The notes: generated by a model not told the origin, from the letters alone. A DNA stretch of 64,000 nucleotides from Odobenus rosmarus divergens (GCF_000321225.1 NW_004450266.1:7370081-7434080); one strand, 5' to 3'; numbered from the stretch's first letter, positions 22,326 through 33,770 are shown. A program made the numbers and translations.

Positions 22326-22734
22326 TTCTCAACTTCCACAGCGGCACTTTGAGTCACTAACGACTTGGCTTTCTATCTGAATTTTATAGTCTCTCTGTCC
22401 CTATGCTTTCTTCTCTTAGGCAATGGATTCTTTTGGAGCTGAGTCTTTCACTGATTCATCTTTGCATCTTCCAAAGGGCCTGCCCATCGTAGGTACCCAG
22501 CCACAGGGCACAGGGACTGAGCTTGCAAGTCTCAGTTCCCAGCACCAGCCGTCATCTCCCCTATCAGTCACTGCAGCATGCAATTGCTCTGTCACTCCAG
22601 GCCACGTGCCTCAGGAGGAGCAGAGATGCCTGCTGCTCCTGATGCATGCATGCTTCCCTAAATCATCCCCTGCTCCAAGTAGGGACTAATGGCTCTCGAG
22701 CATGGAAGGAGAAGCTGAGATCCCTATGACTGCA

Positions 22735-22880
22735 GGTGTGCGGTAGAACCTAGCAGGCTTCCTTGAATGGGTGACTTCTAAGATGGGCCATGGAAGATCA
22801 GGGAGATTTTTCTAGGCGGAAAATGAGGAAAGGTATTTGAGGCAAAATGTACAGCCTGTGCAGTTTTGGAGGCATGAAAA
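22735..22880 (-). repeat. Probable L2 LINE fragment
   Basis: GGGTGACTTCTAAGATGGGC, then AGGCAAAATGTACAGCCTGT resembles the reverse complement of the L2 region upstream of its 3' tail. Confidence 0.5.
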
Positions 22881-22904
22881 TAGAGGGTGTGGAGTTGGAG
22901 GAGG

Positions 22905-23100
22905 AAGTCCCCTCGAGGTTGTTGGCCACGTACTATGTGCAGGAGCTTTATAGCTGCTCTCACATTTCATTCGCTCTCTTGACTTGCCAGGGAAGTGAGG
23001 AGAAAAACAGGGATCAAGCTTCACAACTTGTTCAGATCACATAGCTGAAAGTGGCAGGGCTGAATTTTGAGTCCAGATCTCTCTGATGCTAATGTTTTCC
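22905..23100 (-). repeat. MIR SINE
   Basis: ACGTACTATGTGCAGGAGCT, CACATAGCTGAAAGTGGCAG and GGCTGAATTTTGAGTCCAG follow the reverse MIR. Confidence 0.7.
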
Positions 23101-23109
23101 CTCTCAGGT

Positions 23110-23760
23110 AAATAGTGAGGGACAGGGAATAGCGGGCTCAGGGACTGGAATTGACCATCGATTCCCTGACATACTATCATCAGCTTCAACCCCAAGGTGA
23201 ACACTGTGTCTGCCTTTCTGAAACTGTATTCTCCTTCAGTTTGGAAAATTCCCCATATGTTTGAAAGGTGATCCTCAAATCTCCAGAAAGAAGTGGGATC
23301 AGGCTTGGGAAGAAGGAGATCTATCTTCATACACAGGATTTGTTTTGTTTTGCAAGTTGTAGCCAAATTGCTTGAGCTCTTTTCATACTTGGATTCCCGA
23401 CAACTTGCTGAGGTCCATATTATCTGATTTGGGGTGTTTTTGCACAAAGATTTTTTATTTTATCAGGTGCATTCCATCCCACCACAGCCCAGGCTAATTG
23501 CCCTAGCAATGCCTCGGGAAATTGGGGAGGAAGTTTGCACAGGCGGTGTTATCAGGGAGTGCCTGATAGAGCTTCTCTGGGAGCCGATTTGGGAGGCTTC
23601 CTTCTACCTGATGGAATCATCTTTTAGATTCTGGGGACCTCTGGGCTCTGACGGCAGGCTGAGCTGTCACACTATCATTTTCCCAAGTTAAATGCAATCC
23701 TCAAACGGGATTAAATTGGATGGAGACATTTCTTTCCATAAGGGCATGTAAATAGATGGA
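23110..23760. other. Repeat-poor block, candidate conserved non-coding element
   Basis: No recognised repeat over about 650 bases. It contains AGGCTAATTGCCCTAGCAAT and a T-rich ATTTTTTATTTTATC patch. The 136-codon minus frame at 23037-23447 has no domain resemblance. Confidence 0.25.
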
Positions 23761-23794
23761 TACTCAGCAAACCATAGAAAGTGAACAGAGGAGC

Positions 23795-24010
23795 CACGCT
23801 GTTTGGGAGCTCATACTTTGGGGTCAGACACGCCGTCCTTTGAATCCTTCCCCTCTCAGTACTGTGTGGCAATGGGTGAGCATTTTAACCGCTACACATC
23901 TTAGTCCCCTCAGCCAACACATAAGCAATAATAATAACTTTCTCCTAGGGTTCTTGTGAGAATTATACAAAACAGCATTTGTAAAGCTGCAAGTACACTT
24001 CCTGGAGTAT
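23795..24010 (+). repeat. MIR SINE
   Basis: TTTGAATCCTTCCCCTCTCA, TGGCAATGGGTGAGCATTTT, CTTAGTCCCCTCAGCC and GGGTTCTTGTGAGAATTATA follow the plus-strand MIR in order. Confidence 0.75.
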
Positions 24011-24039
24011 ACCTCCCTTACTTCCAAATCACTGACTGG

Positions 24040-24370
24040 GGGAAAAAGACTTAATAAGTGATACGTAATTAAAGTATTATTTTTCTACTAAAAGACATGC
24101 TTTATGAAGCAGATATCAAAATTTGCATGACATTTTAAGATTAATAAAGGAGCCCTCAATGAAATTTTAAGCTTACAAGAATTGCCTTGAGCTAAGCCTC
24201 CAGATCTCTAGAGGGAGACTTTCAGATTCTGTTGTTGCAGAGATTCGGTGAAAAAATGCAAGTACAGCTCTGGTCCAGTCTCCCCATCACTGAAGGAAGA
24301 CTCTAACTGCTGGTTTTTGATTCTATTTATATACTTGATTGTCCTTTTCCTAGATGGAATACCAAAATTT
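24040..24370. other. AT-rich repeat-poor block
   Basis: Contains GATACGTAATTAAAG, TTTGCATGACATTTTAAG and ATTAATAAAGG with no recognised transposon sequence. The composition resembles many mammalian conserved non-coding elements, but that is only a resemblance. Confidence 0.25.
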
Positions 24371-24754
24371 TCACAGGGAGTAGTTCTACAATGACTTCAT
24401 TGAATCACAGAATTCTAGGGAGTTCAAAGGAGCTTTTATTATGCCAGGTGCATCTCACATGCCATCCGGGCCCAGGACAGTTCTGGAAGCAGGTTTGCTG
24501 CTTGGCAGGAGACCCAGAGACAAACATTTCCACAGGCAGGTGACGGTTCAGGTGCAGGGTAGCTCTTGAGTGGAACTTCTCTAGGGACTAAAGGTAGGAC
24601 TAGAGACAATGGACTTTGCAACATTCTTCATGAAAGTGTTGGACTTCTTACAGGATTTAGAGTGGGATTTTGAGCCAGTTTCATACTGATGCTAAGGGGC
24701 AAGCGACGAACAGGTAACCTTTGGGCCCCACAAGTGTTTAATAGAATGGCTAAA

Positions 24755-24945
24755 TGTGAAGGCTCAGGAGCCTATGTTGAGTTCATATTTTGGATCTGGA
24801 AACTTCAGGAAATTACTCAACCACTGTGGACCTCAGTTTCCTCCTCTGTAAGTTGGGGTGAATATTAGTAGTCACCTAAGCATGTAAAGCTTTTAGCATG
24901 TAGCTTGGTCTGTGATAAATGCTTAACAAAAGGTAACTTGTATTT
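24755..24945 (+). repeat. MIR SINE
   Basis: GGACCTCAGTTTCCTCCTCT, GTAAGTTGGGGTGAATATTA and GTGATAAATGCTTAACAAAA give the MIR core and tail. Confidence 0.8.
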
Positions 24946-25845
24946 CCCACTATTACTACTACCACGACCAAACTTAATATATTACTGATCGTCATCTTCC
25001 ACATCTGTAACACCATCTACACCTTTTATGATTCGTGTTGCTTTCCCCCTTGAATTAGCAGCATCTGTCTATGTTGTATCTCCCCTAAGTCACTTTGAGC
25101 ACAGTGATCTCAACCAATTTAGCACTGTGCCCTTCCCGCATTCAGCCCGGGGCTATGTCTTCATTCCCCCGGATGTGCAGATAAACCCCTTTTGCTACCT
25201 ACTTCTCCACACCCAAACACAAAACCCTTGGCAGTGATGCTTTCTCTCCTGGGTCACCAGTTGTTCCCTAGCTCAGCCGGAGCCTCTAGACCTAAGATCT
25301 GATGCTACCGATTACATTGTAGTCATTTCTATTTAGGCAAAATACATTGTGAAATGTGAGTGAGAAATTGACTTTAGCTCCATGTTCTCATGGGACTGGT
25401 GGGCTTATTTGTGTCTGGGCCATTGAGCCCTGATGGCTGGATACTTTTACAAAGATCAGAACCACACCCAGATCACCCATGAATGAACAGGGTGCTACCT
25501 TTTTTACGGCAGCTTGAGCTCTTAAGACATGCACCGGACTTGAACTCGGGCTGTTGCTCAGAGTCCTTGGTGGGGACTACTGCACGGACATCTTCCCACC
25601 CCCTTCTCTACTTGAAGAGTGAGCAGTATGTGTCTCAAGGGGTGAAAAGCAAGATCTAGACTGTCTTTTTTTAGCCAAGGATCCTTGTCTTCCTCTTGGA
25701 GTCTGGGGAGGACAAGAAGGGTTTTAACCTTGTGTCTTCTGTATAAAGCCCTTCACTTAGAGGAAAAAGAGCCTGCATCTCAATCCCTCTCCGGAACTGG
25801 AAAGTCAGTCTCTGATGGCACAGAAGCAGGTTGGCATTCAGTACA
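24946..25845. other. Unassigned sequence
   Basis: About 900 bases with no element I can name. A weak L2-like pyrimidine-rich patch lies around 25130-25260. No coding or RNA gene is visible. Confidence 0.4.
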
Positions 25846-25849
25846 CAGT

Positions 25850-26100
25850 GATGTGTTTGGTGGCTTGTGGTATTGTGGAAAGGACATGGGTTTTAGAATC
25901 AGGCAGATCAAGATTTGAGTTCCTGCTCTGCCACTGACTAGTTTAGGCAAGTTACTTCATTAAGCTTGAATGTCCTTAATTGCAAAACAGGGAAGATACC
26001 ATCCACCTCTCAGGATTGAGAGAATTTAATGAAATAACCTATTCAAAGGACCTGGCAGTGCGTGCTTGGTGCACAGTGAGCGCTAAACAAGAGTTATTCT
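25850..26100 (+). repeat. MIR SINE, nearly full length
   Basis: GGTATTGTGGAAAGGACATG, TGAGTTCCTGCTCTGCCACT, GGCAAGTTACTTCATTAAGC and GTGCACAGTGAGCGCTAAAC follow the full MIR consensus on the plus strand. Confidence 0.85.
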
Positions 26101-26144
26101 CTTCTGTTTCTCATACTCTTTTGTTGAAAGGCTATAATAATGCT

Positions 26145-26320
26145 GAGGCTGGATTGGGTGCCAGGGTAACTGGATTCTGATGTGGGCTCAGCCATCAACT
26201 CCTGGTACAGCCAGGGATGCAGTAATCTACTTTTCCAGATGTCTGTTTTCTCATCTTTAAAAGAGATATTCATTAGGGAATTTGTTCTAGTGTGTCTCTA
26301 AGGTCCATTTCTGTTTTAGC
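26145..26320 (+). repeat. MIR-like SINE fragment
   Basis: AACTGGATTCTGATGTGGGC, TGTCTGTTTTCTCATCTTTA and CTCTAAGGTCCATTTCTG follow a plus-strand MIR-type layout. Confidence 0.6.
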
Positions 26321-26929
26321 ATTCTAGATTTAACATAGACCTTCTTTAAGGACAAGCTGGTGGTCTGCTAAGAGGTCTTAGGATTCTTCTTCTCCCCCAC
26401 CCCCAGCTGCTTCCCCCGCTCCACTGATTGCTTCTCCCTCTGTTACACCAACCAGATTTCAGGCATCCAAGTTGGCTATCCCTCATTGCATATCATTAAC
26501 AAATCCACATCAACTCAGAAATCTGCTGCCTAGGGATCTCCATGGTTCAAGGAATATTTCAAAATTATGAAACTGGGTCTCCTGTCCCATTATACCCCAT
26601 TTCCAGCACAGACGCTTCTATTACTCTCTAGTTACCATGGTCTCATCCCCTGGAATCAGGGATGTTAGCGCCGTTTTGCTTTGCGCATTCTATTTGTACA
26701 TTGTGTATACCAAGAAGTAGAATGTCACAACAAGAATGCGGGATTTGTTTGCTGAAGCCCATCCAAAATGTCCACTTGCATTATCTGCAAGTTACCACCT
26801 CCTTAAACTTCTGTGTCTTCACCAGGAAAACCGGGACATTAATGCCTTTTTGATCCATCTCTTAAGGCCATTCTTAAGATTGTAGTAACACAGTGTATGT
26901 AAATTTGGCTTCTGGAACTCTTTATATAT

Positions 26930-27060
26930 GTGAATTCTCTTTACTTCTTCTGAGCCTCAGTTTCCTCATCTGGAACAGGGGTTGGCTAGGTCATCCTCAG
27001 GGAAGGCACCTAATGTAGTGGCTGGCACAGAGCAGGCACTCCAGCTTTTAATTATCGGCG
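26930..27060 (+). repeat. MIR SINE core and tail
   Basis: GAGCCTCAGTTTCCTCATCT then GGCTGGCACAGAGCAGGCAC is unambiguous MIR sequence. Confidence 0.85.
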
Positions 27061-27479
27061 TTGATTCTCATGATAACCCTTCAAAATTGAAATAATATTA
27101 CAATTCCCTTTTACATATAAGAATAGTGCTTTGTAAAGATTATTACAATAGTACTTATCACAATTGTTATTTTTTGATGTTTGGGGGCCAGCCAGAGCTA
27201 GACCATACACACTCTCTATTGCTGCCCTCCAATAATAGCACCCGGGAACTTCAGGTGTCAAGCGTGCTTATTAACAACCAACGACTCACTGAGACCAGCG
27301 AGACGTCAGCAGAGTCCACTTACAAAGGGTGCCATCAGGACCCACCACGGAGGATACCCCATCAGGTGTGTGTGCTGCCCTCAGGGACTCCTGGCTATTC
27401 CAGAGCCCAGTCCCCATCACTGTGGCTTTTCCTGCTTCCTCCATAAAGAGTAGTATGTGACAAGCCTGCTGGGGCAGGA

Positions 27480-27700
27480 AATAGTTTTGCGCTAATGAGT
27501 TTGTGCTTCACTGACGCTTTCCCATTAAAATCATGTTAACTGTGCCCCCCTGTTAATCATCCCAAAATCAGTTTATTAATTAACTCATTTTGGGAAATCG
27601 CAATTTAGTCAGAGCTCTCCAGCTCATTAGCATGTTACCAGGACAGAGAAAATAGATGTCGCTGAAATCCTTCCTTACATGTTCAGCTCATCAGGGCACA
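27480..27700. promoter_or_regulatory. Candidate conserved enhancer-like element, homeodomain-rich
   Basis: Repeat-free sequence with many homeodomain-type cores: GCTAATGAG, GTTAATCATC, TTAATTAA (27576-27583) and CTCATTAGCATG. Arms 27561-27573 and 27582-27594 form a 13-bp inverted repeat with one mismatch around TATTAATT. Function is inferred from motif content only. Confidence 0.3.
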
Positions 27701-27719
27701 GAGTCTTTTTCAGTCCCCT

Positions 27720-27860
27720 TGGTTTGTTCATTCATGAATTCATTTGATAAAGAATTACCGAAAGCATCCTAGGTGCCTGACTCTACACGTGGTTTGGGGA
27801 TAAAAGCCGGAAGGCACAGCCTCAAGAACATCAGAAAGTTGGGGCATGAGTCTTGTGAGT
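27720..27860 (-). repeat. Probable L2 LINE 3' tail
   Basis: GTTCATTCATGAATTCATTT, ATCCTAGGTGCCTGACTCTA and GGGGATAAAAGCCGG resemble a diverged reverse L2 end. Confidence 0.5.
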
Positions 27861-28044
27861 GGGCATGGGGGACAGGGGCCCCTAAAGCACTCTTTAGACT
27901 ATCCTTAAACCAGGCATTGGCTCAGGAGCAATGAGCAAAGCTCAGTGCCTTTCAAAGTCACTTCCAATTCAGCCGTAGCTGGCTAACTGCATTTCTGTAG
28001 GGAGCTCCGAAATTATCCAGCCCAATCACCATGTTCATAATAAT

Positions 28045-28440
28045 GATAATATTATTAACAAGAGCTAACATTAATCGAATGATCACTGGGTGCCAGGCAC
28101 TGTCCTAAAAATACTTTACACGCGATAACTCAACTAATAGCAATGACTTAGTGAGTCATTTATTCAATAATAATAACTGAGTTAGTAACTTATTTAATCT
28201 CTGCCATAATTCCGTAAGGTAGGTGCTAAGAGTACTCTCATTTACAGATGGGGAAACAGAGGCAGGCTGCATGGATTTGAACACAGGCACTTTGGCTCCA
28301 GGATAAGAGAAGGGATGAGAACCAGGAAAGGAAGCGACTTGTCCAAGTCACACAGTAAAGAGTGAGAACAGAACTCATGCCTCTCCAATGGCCCAATCTG
28401 CCAACTTCCCATGGTGCCTGCTATCTATGCTTCCAGAATT
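28045..28440 (-). repeat. Two adjacent or duplicated MIR fragments
   Basis: 28045-28270 holds GGGTGCCAGGCACTGTCCTA, ATTTACAGATGGGGAAACAG. A second partial copy of the tRNA-proximal part follows at 28310-28440 (CTTGTCCAAGTCACACAGTA). Between 28140 and 28200 a stretch with AATAATAACTGAGTTAG is inserted or duplicated. Confidence 0.75.
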
Positions 28441-28639
28441 TCCTACTTCTGGATCAGGCCGCTGTCTCCTGAAGGTTCCTTGTAAAATATAATACAGACT
28501 CTGTGCCTCTTGGGGGTAGGGTCCTGGTCTCACTTTGACTCTGTACCACTAGCATTTCGCACATAATATGCACACAATTGATATTTGTGGACTGGCTCCA
28601 TGAGCATGTAAATACTTCAGATTTAGCCATTTGGTAACG

Positions 28640-28805
28640 CAGAGGTCTCATCCTAGGAAGGCTTTAACTTCCCAGCTGTGTGGCTTGATGAATCATTTCT
28701 ATGCCTCAGTTTTCTCATCTGCAAAATAAATCTGAAAATAACTCCTGGTGGGCATCGTGAGGTTAAATGAAATGGAATTGAAAGTGTCCCCTGACTAGTA
28801 ACGCA
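28640..28805 (+). repeat. MIR SINE
   Basis: CAGCTGTGTGGCTTGATGAA, TGCCTCAGTTTTCTCATCTG and CATCGTGAGGTTAAATGAAA follow the plus-strand MIR. Confidence 0.85.
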
Positions 28806-29499
28806 CTATGCCAATGGCAGCAGGAGTCACCTCCTTATTAACTTTACCATTTTTGAGTGTCAGGATGGTCCTCACCGAGTGGCCTCAGGGCAGCTGGGGG
28901 CCAGTCTGCCTGAAAGGAGATGTTGGCTTTTCCTTTTGCTCATCAGGCACTGAGAGGGCAATGCAGGAATTAGCAAGTTTGCCTGTTGATTCTGCTGTTT
29001 CCCTGGATGCCTTTGTTCACCCAAGATCCAGCCACTAGCTGGCTGTCTGCAGCCCGTTAGGGCACACGGGCCAGAGATGAAGCATGCCAAGCCCTCTGCC
29101 TCACCTTATATAATTGTCACATTTACTCTGTGAATTAGCATAATGAAGATGTTGCTATGTGTCCATCACACCATTGCTCTTCCTGGACACAAGGAAGGCA
29201 TTTTCCATTCCAACTTGCAGTAACTTTGGGACCCACTAAGTTCTAGCCAAGAGTTCATAGGTCAACATTATACCTCTTCCAGTCTTGGCTGTAAGAGTCC
29301 CTGTTAAGCCCTCCGATTTTTTTCTTCCCTGCCACAGCAACCTCAGAGGTCATCTGTTCCAGAAGGGTAGCCACAGGATAGAGGAAGGCTACCCTCCCCA
29401 CATCAGACTTAGCATAAGCAAGTAATACGTTGTGTCATGAGCCACTGAGGTTTGGGGGGCCATTTGTTCCTGCAGCAAAGTCTTGACCTGTGCTGGTCA

Positions 29500-29608
29500 G
29501 TTGCAGACAGGTTCTATTGTGATCTCATTTTACAGGTTATGAAATAAGGCCTAAGGGGGTAGAATAGCTACTAAATGAGCAGAGCCAGGATTCAGACCCA
29601 GGTTGGTC
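29500..29608 (-). repeat. MIR SINE fragment
   Basis: CATTTTACAGGTTATGAAAT, GCAGAGCCAGGATTCAGACC give the reverse MIR core and tRNA-like part. Confidence 0.8.
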
Positions 29609-29789
29609 CACCCTCTGTCATATCATGACTACAGGATAGCTGGAGAGAGTGGTGGGTTGGAAAAACAGCAAAGAATGATGAGACATGGGCCTAGGTGTAT
29701 AATGTGGACAGTTTTCCTTAGCTTTCTGAGTATTCTTTGCTGGCCATCAAAGAGAAAGCCAAACATTTCCCATCATCTTTGGATGCTGA

Positions 29790-30045
29790 CCAAGAAGTTG
29801 AGTGGTGGTGAGAAGAACAGCATTGTCCTGGGGACCATGAGGTCTGGGTCCCACTGCCTACCATTTGCTTGTGGTCCTTGGGCCTCAATGGGCCTCCTTC
29901 CCCTCTATGGGTTTCTTCTTCTTCAATATGTAACAGAAAAGGACTGGACCAGATAACCTGACCTACCCTTGCAGGGCTCTCATGAGGGCCAAGTAAGAGG
30001 TTATTAAGTGCAAGAGTTTGTAAACACTAATAGGCATGGAAGAGG
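29790..30045 (+). repeat. MIR SINE
   Basis: GGTCTGGGTCCCACTGCCTA, TTGTGGTCCTTGGGCCTCAA and GAGGGCCAAGTAAGAGGTTA follow the MIR layout on the plus strand. Confidence 0.7.
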
Positions 30046-30289
30046 AAGGACCATGGTGAGATTTTTAGGAGCAGCAGAACTTAGGATCTGGCACCTTGTT
30101 ATCAGGAATAAATGATTCATTCTGGATCATGTTAGATGAAGTTATGGAGGTGGCTACTAAGGAGCTGGCAGGCAACACCATGGGCGAGGATCGGGTCACA
30201 TGGATTCTCTAAGCCATGAATGAACAGACTGGGGCTTAGGCTTATCCTAACTCAAGAGAAACAGTGAACCTATTGAATCCTTCCCTCTC

Positions 30290-30560
30290 GCCCTTCCTTT
30301 CTCCTTCCTCTGCTTAAATATTGTTTTTCAGGCTGCCACCTCATGTCATGTAGCTCCCTCTCAGGCCCCCTTAGCTTACTCTATTTTCTCCCTAAAACTC
30401 AGTGGCTTCTCCTGGACAATGCTGCAGACCATCTGTTGTCTTACTAAACAGGATGCTTCATGGGAGCAGGCACTTGTCTGATCTCTTCATGGCAGCAACC
30501 TTGCTTCTGGAAGAATGGTGGGGCACCCAATAAATGTGTGTTGAGTAAATTAAAGAAACC
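30290..30560 (+). repeat. L2 LINE 3' fragment
   Basis: CTTCATGGGAGCAGGCACTT, GGGGCACCCAATAAATGTGT and TTGAGTAAA give a plus-strand L2 3' end; the pyrimidine-rich upstream part fits the same element. Confidence 0.65.
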
Positions 30561-30899
30561 ACTGTTGCATCTTACAAATGGTTAGTTTCTTGTTACTGGT
30601 TACTCCTCTTGTAGAATGCATTTAGAGGGAGAGAGAATTCCCGGGAGGGCAGAGCTGGAAGGTACTTGCGGGATCAGGGACTCCAAGCACTTTGCTTGCT
30701 GGAGAGCAACTAGGCACGCCCGAGAGAGGGAGAACTTAGAGAGGACGGGAAACCCCAATTGTCACAACTTGGACTTGAGATTCAGAGGCGCTTCTGAAAT
30801 CGGAAGCAGGCTGCTGTGCCCGAGCTCCCAAACTCAGGTTGTGCTATGTATTAAGAAGACCAAATTGCAAGAAGAAATTGTACAGCTTGGTCTGCTGTC

Positions 30900-31325
30900 T
30901 TCACTGAAGTTCTGGTGCCCCATAGGTGTGGCCTCTATAGGCAGGGACCATGACCGATTCATATTCTGTGGCCCCAGCAACCAACAAAGAACCACCCTTG
31001 ATGGTCAGTCGGTGTTGGAAGAGAGCATGGAACTGAAATATTTCCTTCATTTCTGGGTCTCCCTGTTTGGACTCTCAAATTTTCACCTCTATTACTCATC
31101 TCATACTCCATTTCCACTCCCCCTATACAATCCTCTTAAACTTGCCCCCTCTCCCCATTTCTCCCAGTCCTGCTGGGAGATTCACATCTCAGACCTGTTT
31201 CCTACTTAGAACAAATGTCTTTCTTCTCTCTTTTTACATTTGTTTCTTTGAGGGTAGGAACTCTGAGTCATTTATCACTTTACCCTCAATGCCTCACACA
31301 GTGTCCAGCAGCAAATATGCTGCTG
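30900..31325 (+). repeat. Probable L2-like 3' fragments
   Basis: TATAGGCAGGGACCATGACC and, further on, TGAGGGTAGGAACTCTGAG with CTCACACAGTGTCCAGCAGC resemble L2 3' pieces on the plus strand. The 197-codon frame at 30616-31209, the longest non-microsatellite frame here, runs through this region. Confidence 0.5.
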
Positions 31326-31376
31326 CTGCTGCTGCAGCTGCTGAAGATGTTGAAGATGATGATGATGATGATGAAA
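31319..31376. repeat. Compound trinucleotide microsatellite (GCT then GAT/GAA)
   Basis: Five perfect GCT units plus interruptions (31319-31343) are followed by GAAGATGTTGAAG and six GAT units. In one frame it would read as an alanine run then an aspartate run, but it adjoins L2 and MIR sequence and is not coding. Confidence 0.9.
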
Positions 31377-31377
31377 G

Positions 31378-31530
31378 CTACTATTTTTATGGAGCACTCA
31401 TTCAGTGTCAGATACTGTCTGAAACATTTTACAGGATTCATTTCATTGGCACCCCTGCGTTGGTGGAATTACCATTCCCATTTTACAGAGGGTAAAATGT
31501 TAATCAACTAGTAGGGCTCAGAACTCAAAA
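31378..31530 (-). repeat. MIR SINE
   Basis: GGAGCACTCATTCAGTGTCA, ATTTTACAGGATTCATTTCA and CATTTTACAGAGGGTAAAAT follow the reverse MIR 3' half. Confidence 0.7.
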
Positions 31531-31839
31531 GTCATAATAATCAGTCAGCTAAATGTTGACTGACTGGAAAGGATGTAGCAGTTTGAGCTCCTTTTTCTGC
31601 CATGTGTGTGTAGAGTGTGTGTGTGTTTTCTTTCTTTTTTTCTTGAGCAACTTCCTAGAGCCTATAGGCACACAAACTCATGAAAATGAGCCAAGAGCAA
31701 ACAAGGCACCATTATAGCCTGCTCACTTTTGGGGCTGATGAAATGAAGGCTTTCTGTGAGGTTTCTATCTCCCTTTCTTCGACACTTTATGACTCAGCAG
31801 CATTTCTTCCTCTCTTAGACACAGGGGGCACATGGACTC

Positions 31840-31975
31840 TCCACCCCATCCCCTGGCAGCAATTATGGAAACCCACTTGAGTTCCAAATTAATATGCAAT
31901 TATGATTTTGGCAAGTGCTCCAAGGAAACCCAAAAGGGCTTAATTGAGTGGCACTTTCCCATGTTCCCATCCCCA
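31840..31975. promoter_or_regulatory. Candidate regulatory cluster with NKX2-like and homeodomain motifs
   Basis: Repeat-free. CACTTGA (31874-31880), GCAAGTG (31911-31917) and TTAATTGAGTGG (31940-31951) resemble NK2-class sites, next to AATTAATATGCAATTATGA. Motif presence is directly seen; regulatory role is inference. Confidence 0.25.
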
Positions 31976-32465
31976 GACAAATGGCACAAAACACTTCAGA
32001 TGTGCTCTGGGCCCCGAAAGCACAGGGGAGGGTGTTGTGACCTCTGGGGGAGAAGGGTGCTGACATCTGAGGTGCAGAGGTAGGAGTTCAACACGACAAG
32101 TATTTGCTATTTGGGTGTGCGAAACTTCAGGGGGAACTCACACCATTAGGGGACTCACAATGTAGAGGAGGAAACAGAAAAAAAAAAGTAAAATAAACCA
32201 GCATTATAATTAAAATAAAATGTCATAAGTCATAAGTCTTCCCACGCAGGATTCTTTGGAACCCAGTCAAAGGCTGGGGATTTAGGCTGTGTGGGAGAAA
32301 GTGGAGAAAGCTGGACCCCAGGGTTAGGGCCCCATAGTTTTAACTATGGGGCAGAGTCAAGACCGAGGGGTGAGAATTTAGGGAGGCAGCTTCGGGCTCA
32401 ACCCAAGCAAGCAATATTATCATGAATCTCCTACCTCCCACTGTTTATGACAATAATGTCCAGGT
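31976..32465. other. Unassigned sequence
   Basis: No confident element. An A-rich tract sits at 32178-32225. A hairpin-like TAGTTTTAACTATGG segment lies near 32335-32349. Confidence 0.45.
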
Positions 32466-32469
32466 GAAT

Positions 32470-33407
32470 TAAAGATTTAAATGAAAAAAAAAAAAGCAGA
32501 ATATTTGTATAACCTTGGGTGTTAGGTAAACCTTCCTAAGCAAGACAGGAAATTTATAGAAGCCTGAAAGGAAAAGACAAATATATTTGGCTACATAAGG
32601 ATTTAAAATTTGTGCAGGCCAAGGTATCATAAACAAAGGCCAAAATCCCAAACAAAGTGAAACAAATGATACTTTGGAAAAATATTTGCCATGCGTATGA
32701 AATGAGGTTACAGGGACCCAGGTTAATATGCCTCTATATAAAGTGCTTTCACAAATTGATAGGAGAGAGTCAAGAAACTTAATTTAAAAAAAATGGGCCA
32801 CAGATTTTGTTCGGGCAATTCATGGAAAAGAACATCAAATCGGCAAATGAGCATGCGAAAGACGCCCCACCTGACTAGCAGCCAGGGAAAGAGAAATTGA
32901 AGCACCAGTGTGATACCACTTTTCCCTATCTAGATGGACTAACACTGTAGACAGCAACAGTATCTATTTACACAAAGGCTGTAGGGCAACAGGGGATCTC
33001 AAGCTGCTGCTGGGAGTATGCCTTAGGGATGGTTTGGGAAGTTACCTGACAACAAGCTTTTGAAATTAATATCACACATACCACTTGACCCCAGATTTGG
33101 AAATCCATCCTACACTTAAAAAGATTGGTATGTAAGGGTGCAGTAATAGTGAAATTTTTGCAGCAAACAATTCAAAACATTAATAAAAGAAACTTAGAAA
33201 CAATGTGAATGCCTATTAATGTGGGAATAGTGAATAAATAGTGGTACATTTATACTACAGAATATTGTAGTTATTATGTTACAGGAGTTAGTTTTATATC
33301 TTTTTATAAATTTTGACCTGGGGCACTCTCACAAGTTACTGCTAAATGAGAAAAGCAAGCATAATGTATATATTATAATTTTGAGGGTAAAAAAACAATG
33401 CTGTTTA
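32470..33407 (+). repeat. Old LINE-1 ORF2 fragment, left part
   Basis: GTTAGGTAAACCTTCCTAAG, TTTGGCTACATAAGGATTTA, GAACATCAAATCGGCAAATG, then AGAAATTGAAGCACCAGTGT and GGTACATTTATACTACAGAA follow the last part of mammalian L1 ORF2. Frames are interrupted throughout. It is split at 33408 by a SINE. Confidence 0.85.
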
Positions 33408-33425
33408 GGCACACATGTATATTTT

Positions 33426-33625
33426 CTTCCTTCTTCCTTCCTTCCTTCCTTCCTTCCTTCCTTCCTTCCTTCCTTCTCTTCTTTTTCTCTCTATTCCTCT
33501 TTCTTTCTCTCTCTCTCTATTCCTTTCTTTCTCTCTCTCTATTCCTCTTTCTTTCTCTCTATTCCTCTTTCTCTCTCTCTCTCTCTATTCCTCTTTCTTT
33601 CTCTCTCTCTATTCCTCTTTCTTTT

Positions 33626-33668
<43 letters not shown>

Positions 33669-33686
33669 CTTTCTTTCTTTCTTTCT

Positions 33687-33761
<75 letters not shown>

Positions 33762-33770
33762 TCCTTTTGA
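33426..33770. repeat. Long TTCC/TTTC/TC microsatellite (SINE tail)
   Basis: About 345 bases of pure pyrimidine: TTCC units first, then mixed TC and ATTCC blocks, then long TTTC arrays. It lies exactly between the left target duplication and the SINE body, so it is the expanded tail of that SINE. Long open frames on both strands here (serine/leucine/phenylalanine or lysine/glutamate runs) are artefacts. Confidence 0.97.

Noticed and set aside
30616..31209. 197-codon open frame on the plus strand, the longest not made of microsatellite
   Set aside because: No signal peptide, domain or composition typical of proteins; its right half reads through L2-like 3' sequence. A frame of this length is unremarkable among six frames over 64 kb.
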